A stretch of 39,063 bases of DNA, from positions 2,515-41,577 of the forward strand of contig CAKXIK010000025.1 of the NCBI GenBank assembly GCA_934875675.1. Direction: 5' to 3'. Below the pieces are notes generated by a model. That model was not told where the DNA came from and made no database searches. It worked only from the letters and a program-made list of their open reading frames with translations. The position numbers and the translations under genes are program-made. This document shows positions 1 through 8,617 of this stretch, one piece after another (position 1 is the first letter of the stretch; the number at the start of each line of letters is the position of its first letter). This stretch comes from an uncultured bacterium. Lineage in GTDB: Bacteria > Bacillota > Clostridia > Oscillospirales > Acutalibacteraceae.

Positions 1-1478
1 GTTCCATGTTCGTCCCAAATAGCAAATGCGCCGGAAAAAATCAGCTGTCCGCCATTGTTAGCATAATCCGATAAACGTTGGAGCTCTTTGTCAGACATAA
101 CTGCTGCATGAGAGACTACAATCCGGCTGTGTTTAGCTAATTCGCAATCATCGTCGGTGTCAAAAACCATATTGACTCCTAAGCCTGAAATATAACACGC
201 CTGCATTTGCCCCATGAACGGCCACATATATTGTTCTGCAGCGTTTCCTGCAAAATCACGCGTATTGATAGAAAAGTAAAAGGACAAATCCGTCAATTTT
301 TTGGGTGCGCTATAAAAGCGAAGATGCGCCTTTTCAAAATCACGATACGGCTTTTCCAGTACCGTAGTATCAAACCCTTCAAATGTTCCATTATATAACT
401 GTCCCCAGCTTCGCGCCAGCGCCCAACCAAAGTAAACAATATCTGCCCGGTTGGGATAAAACATTGACATGGATGGAACTCCTGTGCGTTGCGCCGCTGC
501 ATACCGATGAACGGCCTCTGTCATAAAATTCAGATAAGATTGCTTTACAATTGCAGAAAAGCAGTTTTCCTGAAAAATGAAATCCCATTGATCGCAGCAT
601 CGGTCGAAACTATAGCTGGTGGTATTTTCATCCAACACATTAGAGCTATAGTTCGGACGAATTAGCCGTAGACCCCATTGTTCATAAAGCTTACCTAAAT
701 CCCGATAAAAACGTTCCGTACTTTCAAATTTGAAGCGCTTCCAAGCTACATATGCCGGGTTTTCGTAATGCTCAAAGAATTCGCTCCACTGGGCAGGCTC
801 CGGAAGTTCATATCCCGTTTCCTCGCGAAACTTTGCACGGCAATATTTACAGGTGCAAGCATTACCATACCCGAAATACTGAACATCATCGTTCATAATT
901 CCGTCAATTCCGGTCTCAACCACGGGACGCAGTGAGTTAAAATAGATTTTCCTATATTCAGGATTGTTAAAACACAGCGAATATGCTCCATACTGATTCT
1001 CTGCGGGTTTTCCCGTTCTGCCATCAATCTGAACGAGCTCGAGCAAATCATAGCCGTTGATTTTCGGTTCGCAAACCAGAAACGGAAAGATTTTTTTCCA
1101 GTGATCATAGCTGCTTTCGCGATTTCCATAGGTCTGCAAATCCGAATCAAAGCGTTCCCACCCAGATTTTGTTGTCAGGTTTAATGTCAAGTGTGTACTT
1201 TGATGCTCTACAATCCGTATTCCAACCTTGTGGCATGCAATTGTCATCTTTCGAATACATTCATTAATCTCATCCCAGTAAGGATAATAACCAAATCGGA
1301 AATGAGTCAAACTGAATGTCAACACCATTGTAATACCTCGATTGGCAAGCTCCTGTGCGCGCCGATCAAAATCCTGTTGCGTATCTTCAAAGATTTCTTT
1401 ATCATTGTACCATAACCATGTAAAGTTTTGTGCCCATGGCTGCAGAATAGATAATTCCGAATTATTTTTTATGCACAT
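1..1478 (-). CDS. GH42-like glycoside hydrolase (C-terminus beyond window)
   Basis: A frame of 492 codons stays open from an ATG at 1478 to the left edge, so the C-terminus is missing. An AGGAGG lies 12 nt upstream of the ATG. The N-terminal ~300 residues look like a TIM barrel of the GH42 beta-galactosidase type: Cys169 sits in a C-x-N-x-P-x-Y-R context, and C-x-C-x2-C at Cys208/210/213 is followed by an F-x-E-x2-G segment. Together these match the four-cysteine zinc cluster of GH42. The acidic pair Asp197-Asp198 lies where GH42 has its Asn-Glu acid/base, so the usual Glu is replaced. The last visible residues (SDYANNGGQLIFSG) resemble the GATase-like trimerisation domain that follows the barrel in GH42. 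It is the third gene of the permease operon, 22 bp after the second permease, so it probably acts on the imported sugar. The exact substrate cannot be read. Confidence 0.72.
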   Translation of the reverse strand, partial: MCIKNNSELSILQPWAQNFTWLWYNDKEIFEDTQQDFDRRAQELANRGITMVLTFSLTHFRFGYYPYWDEINECIRKMTIACHKVGIRIVEHQSTHLTLNLTTKSGWERFDSDLQTYGNRESSYDHWKKIFPFLVCEPKINGYDLLELVQIDGRTGKPAENQYGAYSLCFNNPEYRKIYFNSLRPVVETGIDGIMNDDVQYFGYGNACTCKYCRAKFREETGYELPEPAQWSEFFEHYENPAYVAWKRFKFESTERFYRDLGKLYEQWGLRLIRPNYSSNVLDENTTSYSFDRCCDQWDFIFQENCFSAIVKQSYLNFMTEAVHRYAAAQRTGVPSMSMFYPNRADIVYFGWALARSWGQLYNGTFEGFDTTVLEKPYRDFEKAHLRFYSAPKKLTDLSFYFSINTRDFAGNAAEQYMWPFMGQMQACYISGLGVNMVFDTDDDCELAKHSRIVVSHAAVMSDKELQRLSDYANNGGQLIFSGAFAIWDEHG

Positions 1479-1500
1479 TGCAAATCACTTCCTCCTCAGG

Positions 1501-2379
1501 CTATCCTTTAATTGCCCCAACCATAATTCCTTTGACCAAATACCGCTGAATCAGCGGATAAAGAATTAACATCGGAATCATGGAAATCATGATAATGGCA
1601 TATTTCAGGCTGTTGGCCAGCACAACTTCGCCGCCGTTTGCAATCTGCTGCATTACATTCATTTCACCCGTCAACACGATTCCACGCACAACTAACTGTA
1701 ACGGAAATTTATCTGCATCAGAAAGATAAATGAACGGAGCAAACCAACTGTTCCATTGTCCAACCGCATAATAAAGCACCATCGTACTGATGATCGGGGT
1801 TGAAGTGGGCAAAACAATTTTATAAAGAATCTGAAAATCATTTGCACCATCAAGCTTAGCGGATTCCTCCAGGCTCTCTGGCAATTGCTCAAAATAAGTC
1901 CTCATTAACACCATGTTCCATGCAGAGACAGCTCCTGGAATGACAATTGCCCAAATGGTATTGATCATATGCAGAGACTTGATTAAAATGTAATTAGCAA
2001 TTAACCCACCGCCAAACATCATGGTAAACATGATCATGAAGTTAAAGAATTTTCGTCCTTTTAAATACGGTTTGGAAAGCGGATAAGCGGTGAGGGTAGT
2101 CATGATCAAGCTGATTGATGTGCCAACAACCGTATAAAGAATCGTATTGCCATAAGAACGAAGAAAATTTTTGACCTGAAACACTTTGCTGTAAGCAGTC
2201 AGATTAAACCCAATGGGGTAAAGCCAGACTCGATTTTGCAGAATCGGAAGCTTGCTGCTGAAAGAAACTGCTAACAGATAAAGAAAAGGATATATAATCA
2301 GCAGCGAACAGAGAATAAGGATGATACGGATAAAAATATTTCCCGGCCGTGTCCGTCCCTTTGAGGAAGCAATTGTCAT
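1501..2379 (-). CDS. Carbohydrate ABC transporter permease, CUT1 family (YtcP-like)
   Basis: This 292-residue inner-membrane permease has six predicted membrane segments. The EAA loop that contacts the ATPase is at about residues 171-191 (E-E-S-A-K-L-D-G, ending in L190-P191), which places it in the MalG/YtcP half of CUT1 importers. It starts at ATG 2379 behind AAGGAG. The gene lies 15 bp downstream of the LplB-like permease, and the pair would form the membrane channel of an oligosaccharide importer. Neither a solute-binding protein nor the ATPase is in view. The binding protein may lie left of the window; the ATPase of such systems is often a shared MsmK-type protein encoded elsewhere. Confidence 0.95.
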   Translation of the reverse strand: MTIASSKGRTRPGNIFIRIILILCSLLIIYPFLYLLAVSFSSKLPILQNRVWLYPIGFNLTAYSKVFQVKNFLRSYGNTILYTVVGTSISLIMTTLTAYPLSKPYLKGRKFFNFMIMFTMMFGGGLIANYILIKSLHMINTIWAIVIPGAVSAWNMVLMRTYFEQLPESLEESAKLDGANDFQILYKIVLPTSTPIISTMVLYYAVGQWNSWFAPFIYLSDADKFPLQLVVRGIVLTGEMNVMQQIANGGEVVLANSLKYAIIMISMIPMLILYPLIQRYLVKGIMVGAIKG

Positions 2380-2394
2380 AAAGCTCTCATCTCC

Positions 2395-3351
2395 TTAAAA
2401 AATACCATTTCCATTAATTTTTTTTGCTGCCTGATTGGCACCGATCATCATAATTAAGCCAATTAATGATTGAAACAATCCTACCGCAGTAGAGTAGCTA
2501 TAGTCATTATCCACCAGACCACGCCGGTAGATATAAGTTCCTATTACATCCGCTGTTTCGTATACATTAGAATTATAGAGCAGCAGAACACGATCCGTAC
2601 TGGATGCGAGAATACCTCCCAGCGTCATAATCATCATGACGACAATGGTGGGTGCTATCCCCGGTAAGGAAACATGAAGGCACTGTCTGATCTTTCCTGC
2701 CCCATCCATATATGCCGCTTCATACAATGATTGATCAATGCCGGAAAGCGCCGCAATGTAGATAACTGCGCTCCAACCAGTTTCTTGCCAGATGCCAATG
2801 GTGTTGTATACGGTACGGAACCATTTGGGATCTGTCAGAAAATTGACAGTTTCTCCTCCCAATGCCCGGATGGCAAGATTTACAATGCCGCTGTTAGGTG
2901 TCAAAAAATTGAAAAACATGCTGACCACAATAACCGTTGAAACAAAGTGCGGCATATAAGAAATTGTTGTAATTGTTTTTTTTAGCCCGCCGTCGCGCAG
3001 CTCATTAACCAGCAGGGCAAACAAAATAGTGACCGGGAACGACCATGCAAAATTGGTTAAATTCAAAAGCAGGGTATTTCGAATCAACCGCCAACAATAC
3101 ATGTAACTAAAAAAAGATTTGAAATGCTTTAGCCCGATCCACTCGCTTCCAAAAATGCCCGCTTTATAGTTAAAATTCTCGAACGCCATGACAATTCCGC
3201 CCATTGGCACATAGCAGAAAATCACGAAATATAAAATCCCGGGCAATAGCATTAAGTATAAATATTTGTGTTTTCGCAGTGCGTATCGCCACCCACTGCG
3301 CTTTCGTTCGGAAGCGGAAATTAGAACGCTTGATTGTTTTGCTCTTATCAC
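2395..3351 (-). CDS. Carbohydrate ABC transporter permease, CUT1 family (LplB-like)
   Basis: A 318-residue permease of the LplB/YteP (MalF-side) type. It has a basic N-terminus, six predicted membrane segments beginning near residue 31, and an EAA loop at about residues 211-230 (E-A-A-Y-M-D-G, ending in L229-P230). The frame is open up to a GTG at 3402, but the GTG at 3351 is preferred. It has AGGAGG exactly 8 nt upstream, and the promoter at 3410-3438 would start transcription at about 3403, leaving no leader for the upstream GTG. It is the first gene of the leftward sugar operon and is divergent from the AraC-type regulator, its likely controller. In this family such pairs import plant or host oligosaccharides; the substrate here is unknown. 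Confidence 0.95.
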   Translation of the reverse strand: MIRAKQSSVLISASERKRSGWRYALRKHKYLYLMLLPGILYFVIFCYVPMGGIVMAFENFNYKAGIFGSEWIGLKHFKSFFSYMYCWRLIRNTLLLNLTNFAWSFPVTILFALLVNELRDGGLKKTITTISYMPHFVSTVIVVSMFFNFLTPNSGIVNLAIRALGGETVNFLTDPKWFRTVYNTIGIWQETGWSAVIYIAALSGIDQSLYEAAYMDGAGKIRQCLHVSLPGIAPTIVVMMIMTLGGILASSTDRVLLLYNSNVYETADVIGTYIYRRGLVDNDYSYSTAVGLFQSLIGLIMMIGANQAAKKINGNGIF

Positions 3352-3409
3352 AATTGTTTCCTCCTCTTGCGATTGTGTTGATGATTGGTTCGAAGTACTC
3401 ACGACTTTA

Positions 3410-3438
3410 TATATAACATGAATAAATTTGTTTGTAAA
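3410..3438 (-). promoter_or_regulatory. Promoter of the permease operon
   Basis: On the minus strand, -35 TTTACA (3438-3433), a 17-bp spacer and -10 TATATA (3415-3410). Transcription would start at about 3403, some 50 nt before the GTG of the first permease. Confidence 0.7.
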
Positions 3439-3533
3439 TTTTCTTTTTTCCGTACATTATTCCGAATTCCTGATTTTTCAATTTTATCTTTTCGTCAACT
3501 TGATCCTCAAAATTTTCAAGAAACAAAATATGA

Positions 3534-3548
3534 TTGCGGTCACCGCAA
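3534..3548. promoter_or_regulatory. Perfect dyad in the divergent control region (candidate operator)
   Basis: TTGCGGT-C-ACCGCAA is a perfect 7+1+7 palindrome. It lies between the two divergent promoters, about 95 bp upstream of the permease -35 and 65 bp upstream of the regulator -35. The stretch 3352-3744 otherwise holds only these promoters and AT-rich DNA. An operator role is inferred from position only. Confidence 0.35.
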
Positions 3549-3613
3549 CTGTCACATTAGCCAAAAAAACGGAATATGGGATAGCATTCGGAAAAAAGTA
3601 TACGCCTTTACTC

Positions 3614-3642
3614 TTGTCATTTCTCATAATTTATTATAAAAT
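3614..3642 (+). promoter_or_regulatory. Promoter of the AraC-type regulator
   Basis: -35 TTGTCA (3614-3619), a 17-bp spacer and -10 TAAAAT (3637-3642). This leaves a leader of about 95 nt before the ATG at 3745. Confidence 0.65.
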
Positions 3643-3744
3643 ATGCATAATATAAATTAATCTTTATTGATTTTTTTAATAGTTTTAATTGCTATTGATT
3701 TGAAAGTAACCAAACTATGGAGTAGCGCAAAAGGAGATGGGCGA

Positions 3745-6096
3745 ATGTCTGCGCAGCAAAAAGAAAAATGCCGAAGAAAAATTTCCTCCGGCAAATTGTT
3801 TTATCAGCTCAGTTTCCTATTTATTATCAGCTCTACAATCCCATTAATTATTCTATGCAGCTGCTTCTATGCCTTTTCTGTTAATGCAGTTCGCAAAGAA
3901 GTAGAAAATTCAAATCAGATTTCTCTTCGCCATACAGTTACACAAATTGATACATATATGGCTGAAATGAAACGAATTACGTTAGAATATACCTCAAAAA
4001 CATATATGGAACAGCTGCTGGTCGGAAATTTAACTGTCCACGATCAAGTTGCTGCATTTCAGACATTCCAAAAACAAGCAAGAAGCACAATTACCGTAAA
4101 CAGCTATATTGATGATATTTTCGTTTGCTTTCTGAATCAAGACCTTGTCATGAGCGATCGGGGACAGTTCTCTATTCAAACTTATTTTGAGAAACAAATG
4201 GTATACGCCAATACCCCCGCACAAAAATGGGAAAAGACGTTTAAAGAAGGCGGCACTTTTCGGCTGTTGGGCAATTGTGCCGTAACAGGAACCTCTGGCA
4301 CCGCTGTGAAACAATTTTATGCGATTACAATGTTAACCACTCTGCCCGCCGGTTCCGGCGAACCTGGCATGGTAATTGGTCTTGTCATTAATGAAAATGC
4401 GCTTCGTGCTTTACTGGTTCGTGCAGACATTACAAAGCCCGGGGAATTGTTTCTGTTTAATTCTGACGCAACCTATCTTTCCGATTCGATTCAAGCTCTC
4501 CGTAAGCCCGCCTTTGAATTTGAACGATTTCGGCAGGCGTTTGAAACCGATGCAGACTCCTATGTTTATCAGGAGAGTGACGGCACAAAATATGTGATGA
4601 GCTTTGCAACATCTGTTCTCAGCGGAATCAAAGTAGTCTCTATGACGCCCTATGGTGAAATCACAAAGAGTGTTCAAAATGTAAAATTCTTTTCTTTTGT
4701 CATTGCAGGAATCTTTATTATGATTGGATTTTTCCTATCCTACCTGGTATGCAGCCGATTTTGCCAACCGATTGAGCGCCTCGCATTCAGCATGTCCAAA
4801 AACCAACAGCCTGAATCGCAATACTTTCATGCAGAAGAATATCGAATGATCTGTGATGGGTTCAATATGGTATTTCAAAAGAGTCAACAGCTTGAAAGTA
4901 CCCTCAGTCGGAATATGAATACTCTGCGCAGTCGTCTGCTTGTGGAATGGGTCAATCAAAAACATGCCGATCCGGACTTTTTAAGATTTAAAATGAACGA
5001 ATTAGATTTGCATTTTGATGATCCGTATTTTTACGTTGGTGTAATTAAGTTCGAGTTTTATCGTTCCGCCTACATAGAATTCAGCGACACGATTGAAAAT
5101 ATTCGCTCCGGCATTTGCAGTGTGCTCAAAGACTGTGGAAAAAGCAGCGGATGCGAGATCGCAATTGCTGAAATTGATAATGAAGATTATGTTGCAATTG
5201 TCAATTTAAAAACACCGGATAACACCGCCTTATGTACTGAAATCCAGCAGATGCTGCATCTACTGGATCGCGAAAGCCATTTGGTGCATCTAACATTCTC
5301 CTTGTCTTTCGAATCAGGCACCTTTGAACAAGTTCCCAATTTATTTATCCAGGCAAAACGACTTCTTTGGAATCGAGCTTGGAATCAAGGCAACCAGCTT
5401 TTAAATGGCAATCGTCACGATGCCGATCTAAAATCAATATTCTGCTATCCTAAAAATACCGAAGATATGATTATCAATCAAATAATTGCGGGAAATTGGA
5501 AAGAAGCTATGGCAACCGTGGAACAGGTTTTGGAACAGAACATTAACAATGGCTTGCCATATATTGTTTTAAGCAACGGATTTCCACTGTTATTTTTAAC
5601 ATTAACAAAAATTCTCGATCAAAAGCAAATCCCCATCACGGATGTATTTGAGTCTCCCGAAAACATTTATTCCGAATTGTGCACAATCAGCAACCAGGAA
5701 AGTGCAATTGCATTTTTTGAATATGTATATCAAAAAGTAGGGACTACAATATCCTTGCTGGAGGATCGTCCAAAAGATGTTTTAATGGAAAAAATTATAA
5801 ATTATTTAAATCACAATTTTGATCATCCCATCTCTCTTGACACAATCAGTGATGAAATCGGTTGTACGCCAAAATATATTTCTTCGCTTTTTAAAAAGAA
5901 TACCGGCACTAATTTTTCCGAATACCTTTGCCGACTCCGAATTCAGAAAGCCAAAAGTCTGTTATCTGACCCCGAAGTCCAGATTAAGTCGATCTGCGCA
6001 TTGGTGGGATTTGAAAATGTAAATTCATTCGACCGAATGTTTAAACGGTACGAAGGAATATCCCCCGGACAATATCGTCGTTTTATTCTGCAATAA
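3745..6096 (+). CDS. Membrane-tethered AraC-family sensor/regulator of sugar uptake
   Basis: A 783-residue protein with a sensor and an output domain in one chain. It has a short basic N-terminus, a first membrane segment at about residues 20-45, an extracytoplasmic region of about 265 residues (Cache-like in layout), and a second membrane segment at about 314-338. A cytoplasmic linker follows, then a C-terminal AraC/XylS double helix-turn-helix at about 690-783, including the usual I-x-S-L-F-K-K and G-F-x-N-x-N-S-F-x-R-x-F-K-R-Y signatures. The frame opens at 3667, but ATG 3745 has AAGGAG 8 nt upstream and follows the promoter sensibly. Proteins of this layout (YesN/YtdP/LplR style) usually sit beside LplB/YtcP permeases and activate them on sensing the sugar or its binding protein. 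The divergent arrangement here fits that role. The ligand is not identifiable. Confidence 0.92.
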   Translation: MSAQQKEKCRRKISSGKLFYQLSFLFIISSTIPLIILCSCFYAFSVNAVRKEVENSNQISLRHTVTQIDTYMAEMKRITLEYTSKTYMEQLLVGNLTVHDQVAAFQTFQKQARSTITVNSYIDDIFVCFLNQDLVMSDRGQFSIQTYFEKQMVYANTPAQKWEKTFKEGGTFRLLGNCAVTGTSGTAVKQFYAITMLTTLPAGSGEPGMVIGLVINENALRALLVRADITKPGELFLFNSDATYLSDSIQALRKPAFEFERFRQAFETDADSYVYQESDGTKYVMSFATSVLSGIKVVSMTPYGEITKSVQNVKFFSFVIAGIFIMIGFFLSYLVCSRFCQPIERLAFSMSKNQQPESQYFHAEEYRMICDGFNMVFQKSQQLESTLSRNMNTLRSRLLVEWVNQKHADPDFLRFKMNELDLHFDDPYFYVGVIKFEFYRSAYIEFSDTIENIRSGICSVLKDCGKSSGCEIAIAEIDNEDYVAIVNLKTPDNTALCTEIQQMLHLLDRESHLVHLTFSLSFESGTFEQVPNLFIQAKRLLWNRAWNQGNQLLNGNRHDADLKSIFCYPKNTEDMIINQIIAGNWKEAMATVEQVLEQNINNGLPYIVLSNGFPLLFLTLTKILDQKQIPITDVFESPENIYSELCTISNQESAIAFFEYVYQKVGTTISLLEDRPKDVLMEKIINYLNHNFDHPISLDTISDEIGCTPKYISSLFKKNTGTNFSEYLCRLRIQKAKSLLSDPEVQIKSICALVGFENVNSFDRMFKRYEGISPGQYRRFILQ

Positions 6097-6180
6097 AACA
6101 ACGAGTCTTCATTGATGCAATTTGTCTTGACAAAAGTTGTTTGTCGGTTCGTATTCGCTTCTCGCAATCTATAACATTGA

Positions 6181-6220
6181 AAGAACTCCGGAGCATATGA
6201 AGATACGCTCCGGAGTTCTT
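6181..6220. terminator. Hairpin between convergent regulator and tex
   Basis: A perfect 14-bp stem, AAGAACTCCGGAGC (6181-6194) with GCTCCGGAGTTCTT (6207-6220), and a 12-nt loop. There is no long T-run, but the stem ends in A/T on both sides, so it could end transcription from both the regulator and tex. Confidence 0.6.
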
Positions 6221-6239
6221 ATGTGATTATTTCAGGACA

Positions 6240-6273
6240 CAGATTAAGAATCTGTTTGGTATCATATGATACC
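6240..6273. repeat. Two adjacent palindromes downstream of tex
   Basis: CAGATT-AAG-AATCTG (6240-6254) is followed 3 bp later by the perfect 16-bp palindrome GGTATCATATGATACC (6258-6273). Both lie in the tex 3' region. Their function is unknown; they may be mRNA stem-loops or a protein site. Confidence 0.4.
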
Positions 6274-6328
6274 CGTTCATTTCAACGCTTACCGCATTTT
6301 CTGCTTTCGTATGCTCAATCACCGGGTA

Positions 6329-8497
6329 TTAATTAATTTTTTCACTTTTGCCAAGCTTCATCGTCAGTGAAATCCGCTTTTTGGCAATATCTACCGCGAG
6401 CACCCGAACCTTAACCACATCGCCGATTTTAACCGCTTCGCTCGGATGACGAATAAAGCGGTCACAAAGCTGAGAAACATGCACCAAGCCGTCCTGATGC
6501 ACACCGATATCCACAAACGCGCCAAAATCCGCCACGTTTCGAACGGTGCCGTCCAGTTCCATACCCGGTTTTAAGTCCTCCATTGAAAGCACATCGGTAC
6601 GCAACAACGGCGGCGGCAGCTCATCACGAGGGTCACGTCCGGGCTTCATTAACTCCGCAACAATATCCTTCAAAGTGGGAACGCCAATTCCAAGTTTCTT
6701 CGCCGTCTCCTCTTCACCCAGAGCAGCCAGCTTTTCCGGCAACTCGCCCAATCCACCGGAGCGAACATCCCGGTCAGAATAGCCGCATAGTCTGAGCAGT
6801 TGCTCGGCGGCAGTATACGATTCCGGATGCACTGCGGTGTTGTCAAGAGGATTCTTGCTTTCCGGCACACGAAGAAATCCTGCGCACTGTTCAAAAGCTT
6901 TCGGTCCAAGCCGCGGAACCTTTTTCAGCTCACTGCGGCTGGAAAATCCGCCGTTCTCATCCCGGTACGCAACAATGTTTTTAGAGATGGTATCATTCAC
7001 GCCTGCAATATGAGACAGTAACGCGGGTGATGCGGTATTTAAATCAACTCCAACACGGTTGACGCAGTTTTCCACCACGCCACCCAATGCTTCATCCAAT
7101 TGTTTCTTCGGCATGTCATGCTGATATTGTCCCACACCAATTGCCTGCGGATCAATTTTAACAAGCTCCGCCAGCGGATCCTGCATTCTGCGTGCAATGG
7201 AAACGGCACTGCGAAGATTCACGTCAAACATGGGTAATTCCGAAACCGCCAGTTTAGAGGCCGAATAAACCGATGCACCCGCCTCGCTGACAACCATATA
7301 CGAAAGGGGCAGCCCTGTTTCGCGAATAAAATCTGCAGCAAAAATCTCTGTCTCGCGTGATGCCGTACCATTGCCGATTGCAATGACTTCGACACCGTTT
7401 TTCTCCACCATGCGCTTGAGGATCGCTTTTCCTTCGGCAATTTTGCTGCGCGGCGGAACTGGATAAATTACACTCGTATCCAGCACGCTTCCGGTGGGAT
7501 TCACCACCGCAACCTTGCAGCCATGCGCATAGCCTGGATCCAGTGCCAGCACGGTTTTGCCTTTCACCGGTGGCTGCATCAACAGATCACCCAGATTCAT
7601 TGCAAAAACGCGGATTGCCTGTTCATCCGCCTGTTCGGTCAATGCGGAACGAATCTCCCGTTCCAGCGAAGGGAAGATCAGGCGTTCATAAGCATCACGG
7701 GCAGCATCACGAACGGTTTGGGTACACGGGGAATTTTCGCGAATGACCTCGCTTTCAATGATGGAAAGTGCCTTGTCCTCGTCAAAGCTAAGTGACACCT
7801 TCAAAAATTCTTCCCGCTCGCCGCGGTCAAGCGCCAAAACGCGATGCCCCGCAATTTTACTGATCGGTTCGCTATATTCATAATATTGTGCGTAAACGGA
7901 ATCTTCTTCCTTTGCAGCACAGGAATTAATTTTCCCTTGCGCGGTTGCCACCACACGCAGCCGCTTGCGAACGGACGGATGATCGGAAATTGCCTCTGCA
8001 ATAATATCCATAGCTCCATTGAGAGCATCTTGTGCAGTTGGGACTTCCTTTGCTTCATCGATAAAACGCTCGGCCATCGTGAGCGGTGCTTCGCACTTGT
8101 ATTCCTGCGCAAAAATAGCATCTGCCAAAGGCTGCAAACCACGTTCCTTTGCAATGGATGCACGGGTACGGCGTTTGGGGCGATACGGACGGTAAATATC
8201 CTCAATTTCAGCGAGAGTCTGTGCATTTTCCAGCGAAACGGAAATTTCGTCCGTCATTACACCCAGTGTTTCAATCTGTCCGCGAACCTCTGCACGGCGT
8301 GCATCCAACCCGCGCAGATAAGTAAGCCGCTCGCTCATTTCACGAATGGTCTGATCATCCAGCGAACCGTGTGCCTCTTTGCGGTAACGCGCAATAAACG
8401 GGACGGTGTTCCCTTCGTCGAGCAGGGATATTACATTTTTGGCCTGACCGGGCTGCACACTAAACTGTTGCGCAAGAACTACTGCATAATCTATCAT
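6329..8497 (-). CDS. tex: Tex, S1-domain RNA-binding transcription accessory protein
   Basis: At 722 residues this is the full length usual for Tex. The order of domains is canonical: an N-terminal Tex helical region, then a YqgF/RuvC-like fold beginning at V-L-A-L-D-P-G-Y-A-H-G. Helix-hairpin-helix repeats follow (D-L-N-T-A-S near residue 490 and G-F-S-S-R-S-E-L-K-K-V-P-R-L-G). A C-terminal S1 RNA-binding domain (G-x-V-R-N-V-A-D-F-G-A-F-V-D-I-G) spans about residues 645-715. Tex binds nucleic acid and acts in transcription and RNA quality control. The ATG at 8497 has AAAGGA 13 nt upstream, a spacing seen for several genes here. It lies 120 bp downstream of the Nudix gene, with no clear promoter of its own, so co-transcription is possible. 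Confidence 0.97.
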   Translation of the reverse strand: MIDYAVVLAQQFSVQPGQAKNVISLLDEGNTVPFIARYRKEAHGSLDDQTIREMSERLTYLRGLDARRAEVRGQIETLGVMTDEISVSLENAQTLAEIEDIYRPYRPKRRTRASIAKERGLQPLADAIFAQEYKCEAPLTMAERFIDEAKEVPTAQDALNGAMDIIAEAISDHPSVRKRLRVVATAQGKINSCAAKEEDSVYAQYYEYSEPISKIAGHRVLALDRGEREEFLKVSLSFDEDKALSIIESEVIRENSPCTQTVRDAARDAYERLIFPSLEREIRSALTEQADEQAIRVFAMNLGDLLMQPPVKGKTVLALDPGYAHGCKVAVVNPTGSVLDTSVIYPVPPRSKIAEGKAILKRMVEKNGVEVIAIGNGTASRETEIFAADFIRETGLPLSYMVVSEAGASVYSASKLAVSELPMFDVNLRSAVSIARRMQDPLAELVKIDPQAIGVGQYQHDMPKKQLDEALGGVVENCVNRVGVDLNTASPALLSHIAGVNDTISKNIVAYRDENGGFSSRSELKKVPRLGPKAFEQCAGFLRVPESKNPLDNTAVHPESYTAAEQLLRLCGYSDRDVRSGGLGELPEKLAALGEEETAKKLGIGVPTLKDIVAELMKPGRDPRDELPPPLLRTDVLSMEDLKPGMELDGTVRNVADFGAFVDIGVHQDGLVHVSQLCDRFIRHPSEAVKIGDVVKVRVLAVDIAKKRISLTMKLGKSEKIN

Positions 8498-8592
8498 TGG
8501 AATCTTTGGATCCTTTCTTTGATTTTGATACTAATTTCCGTTTAGCGACGGTATGAGAATCAAGGAAAAAGCTTTGTTCCCCGCATTGCGGT

Positions 8593-8617
8593 ATCGTTTC
8601 CTAAATCAGAAAACGAT
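8593..8617 (-). terminator. Stem-loop just after the Nudix stop codon
   Basis: On the minus strand, ATCGTTTTC pairs with GGAAACGAT (9 bp, one G-T) around a 7-nt loop, directly abutting the stop codon. There is no T-run, so it may be a weak terminator or an mRNA-stabilising stem before tex. Confidence 0.35.

Noticed and set aside
3352..3402. Longer N-terminus of the LplB-like permease from GTG 3402
   Set aside because: The predicted transcription start lies at the codon itself and the strong AGGAGG points to GTG 3351.
6128..6220. A short RNA starting from TTGACA at 6128 and ending at the 6181-6220 hairpin
   Set aside because: There is no acceptable -10 box at the right spacing and no T-run after the hairpin, so it is better explained as a shared terminator.
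6230..6328. A 33-codon in-frame continuation after the tex stop codon
   Set aside because: An open stretch this short is expected often by chance; it has no ribosome binding site and Tex already has its full length and C-terminal S1 domain.
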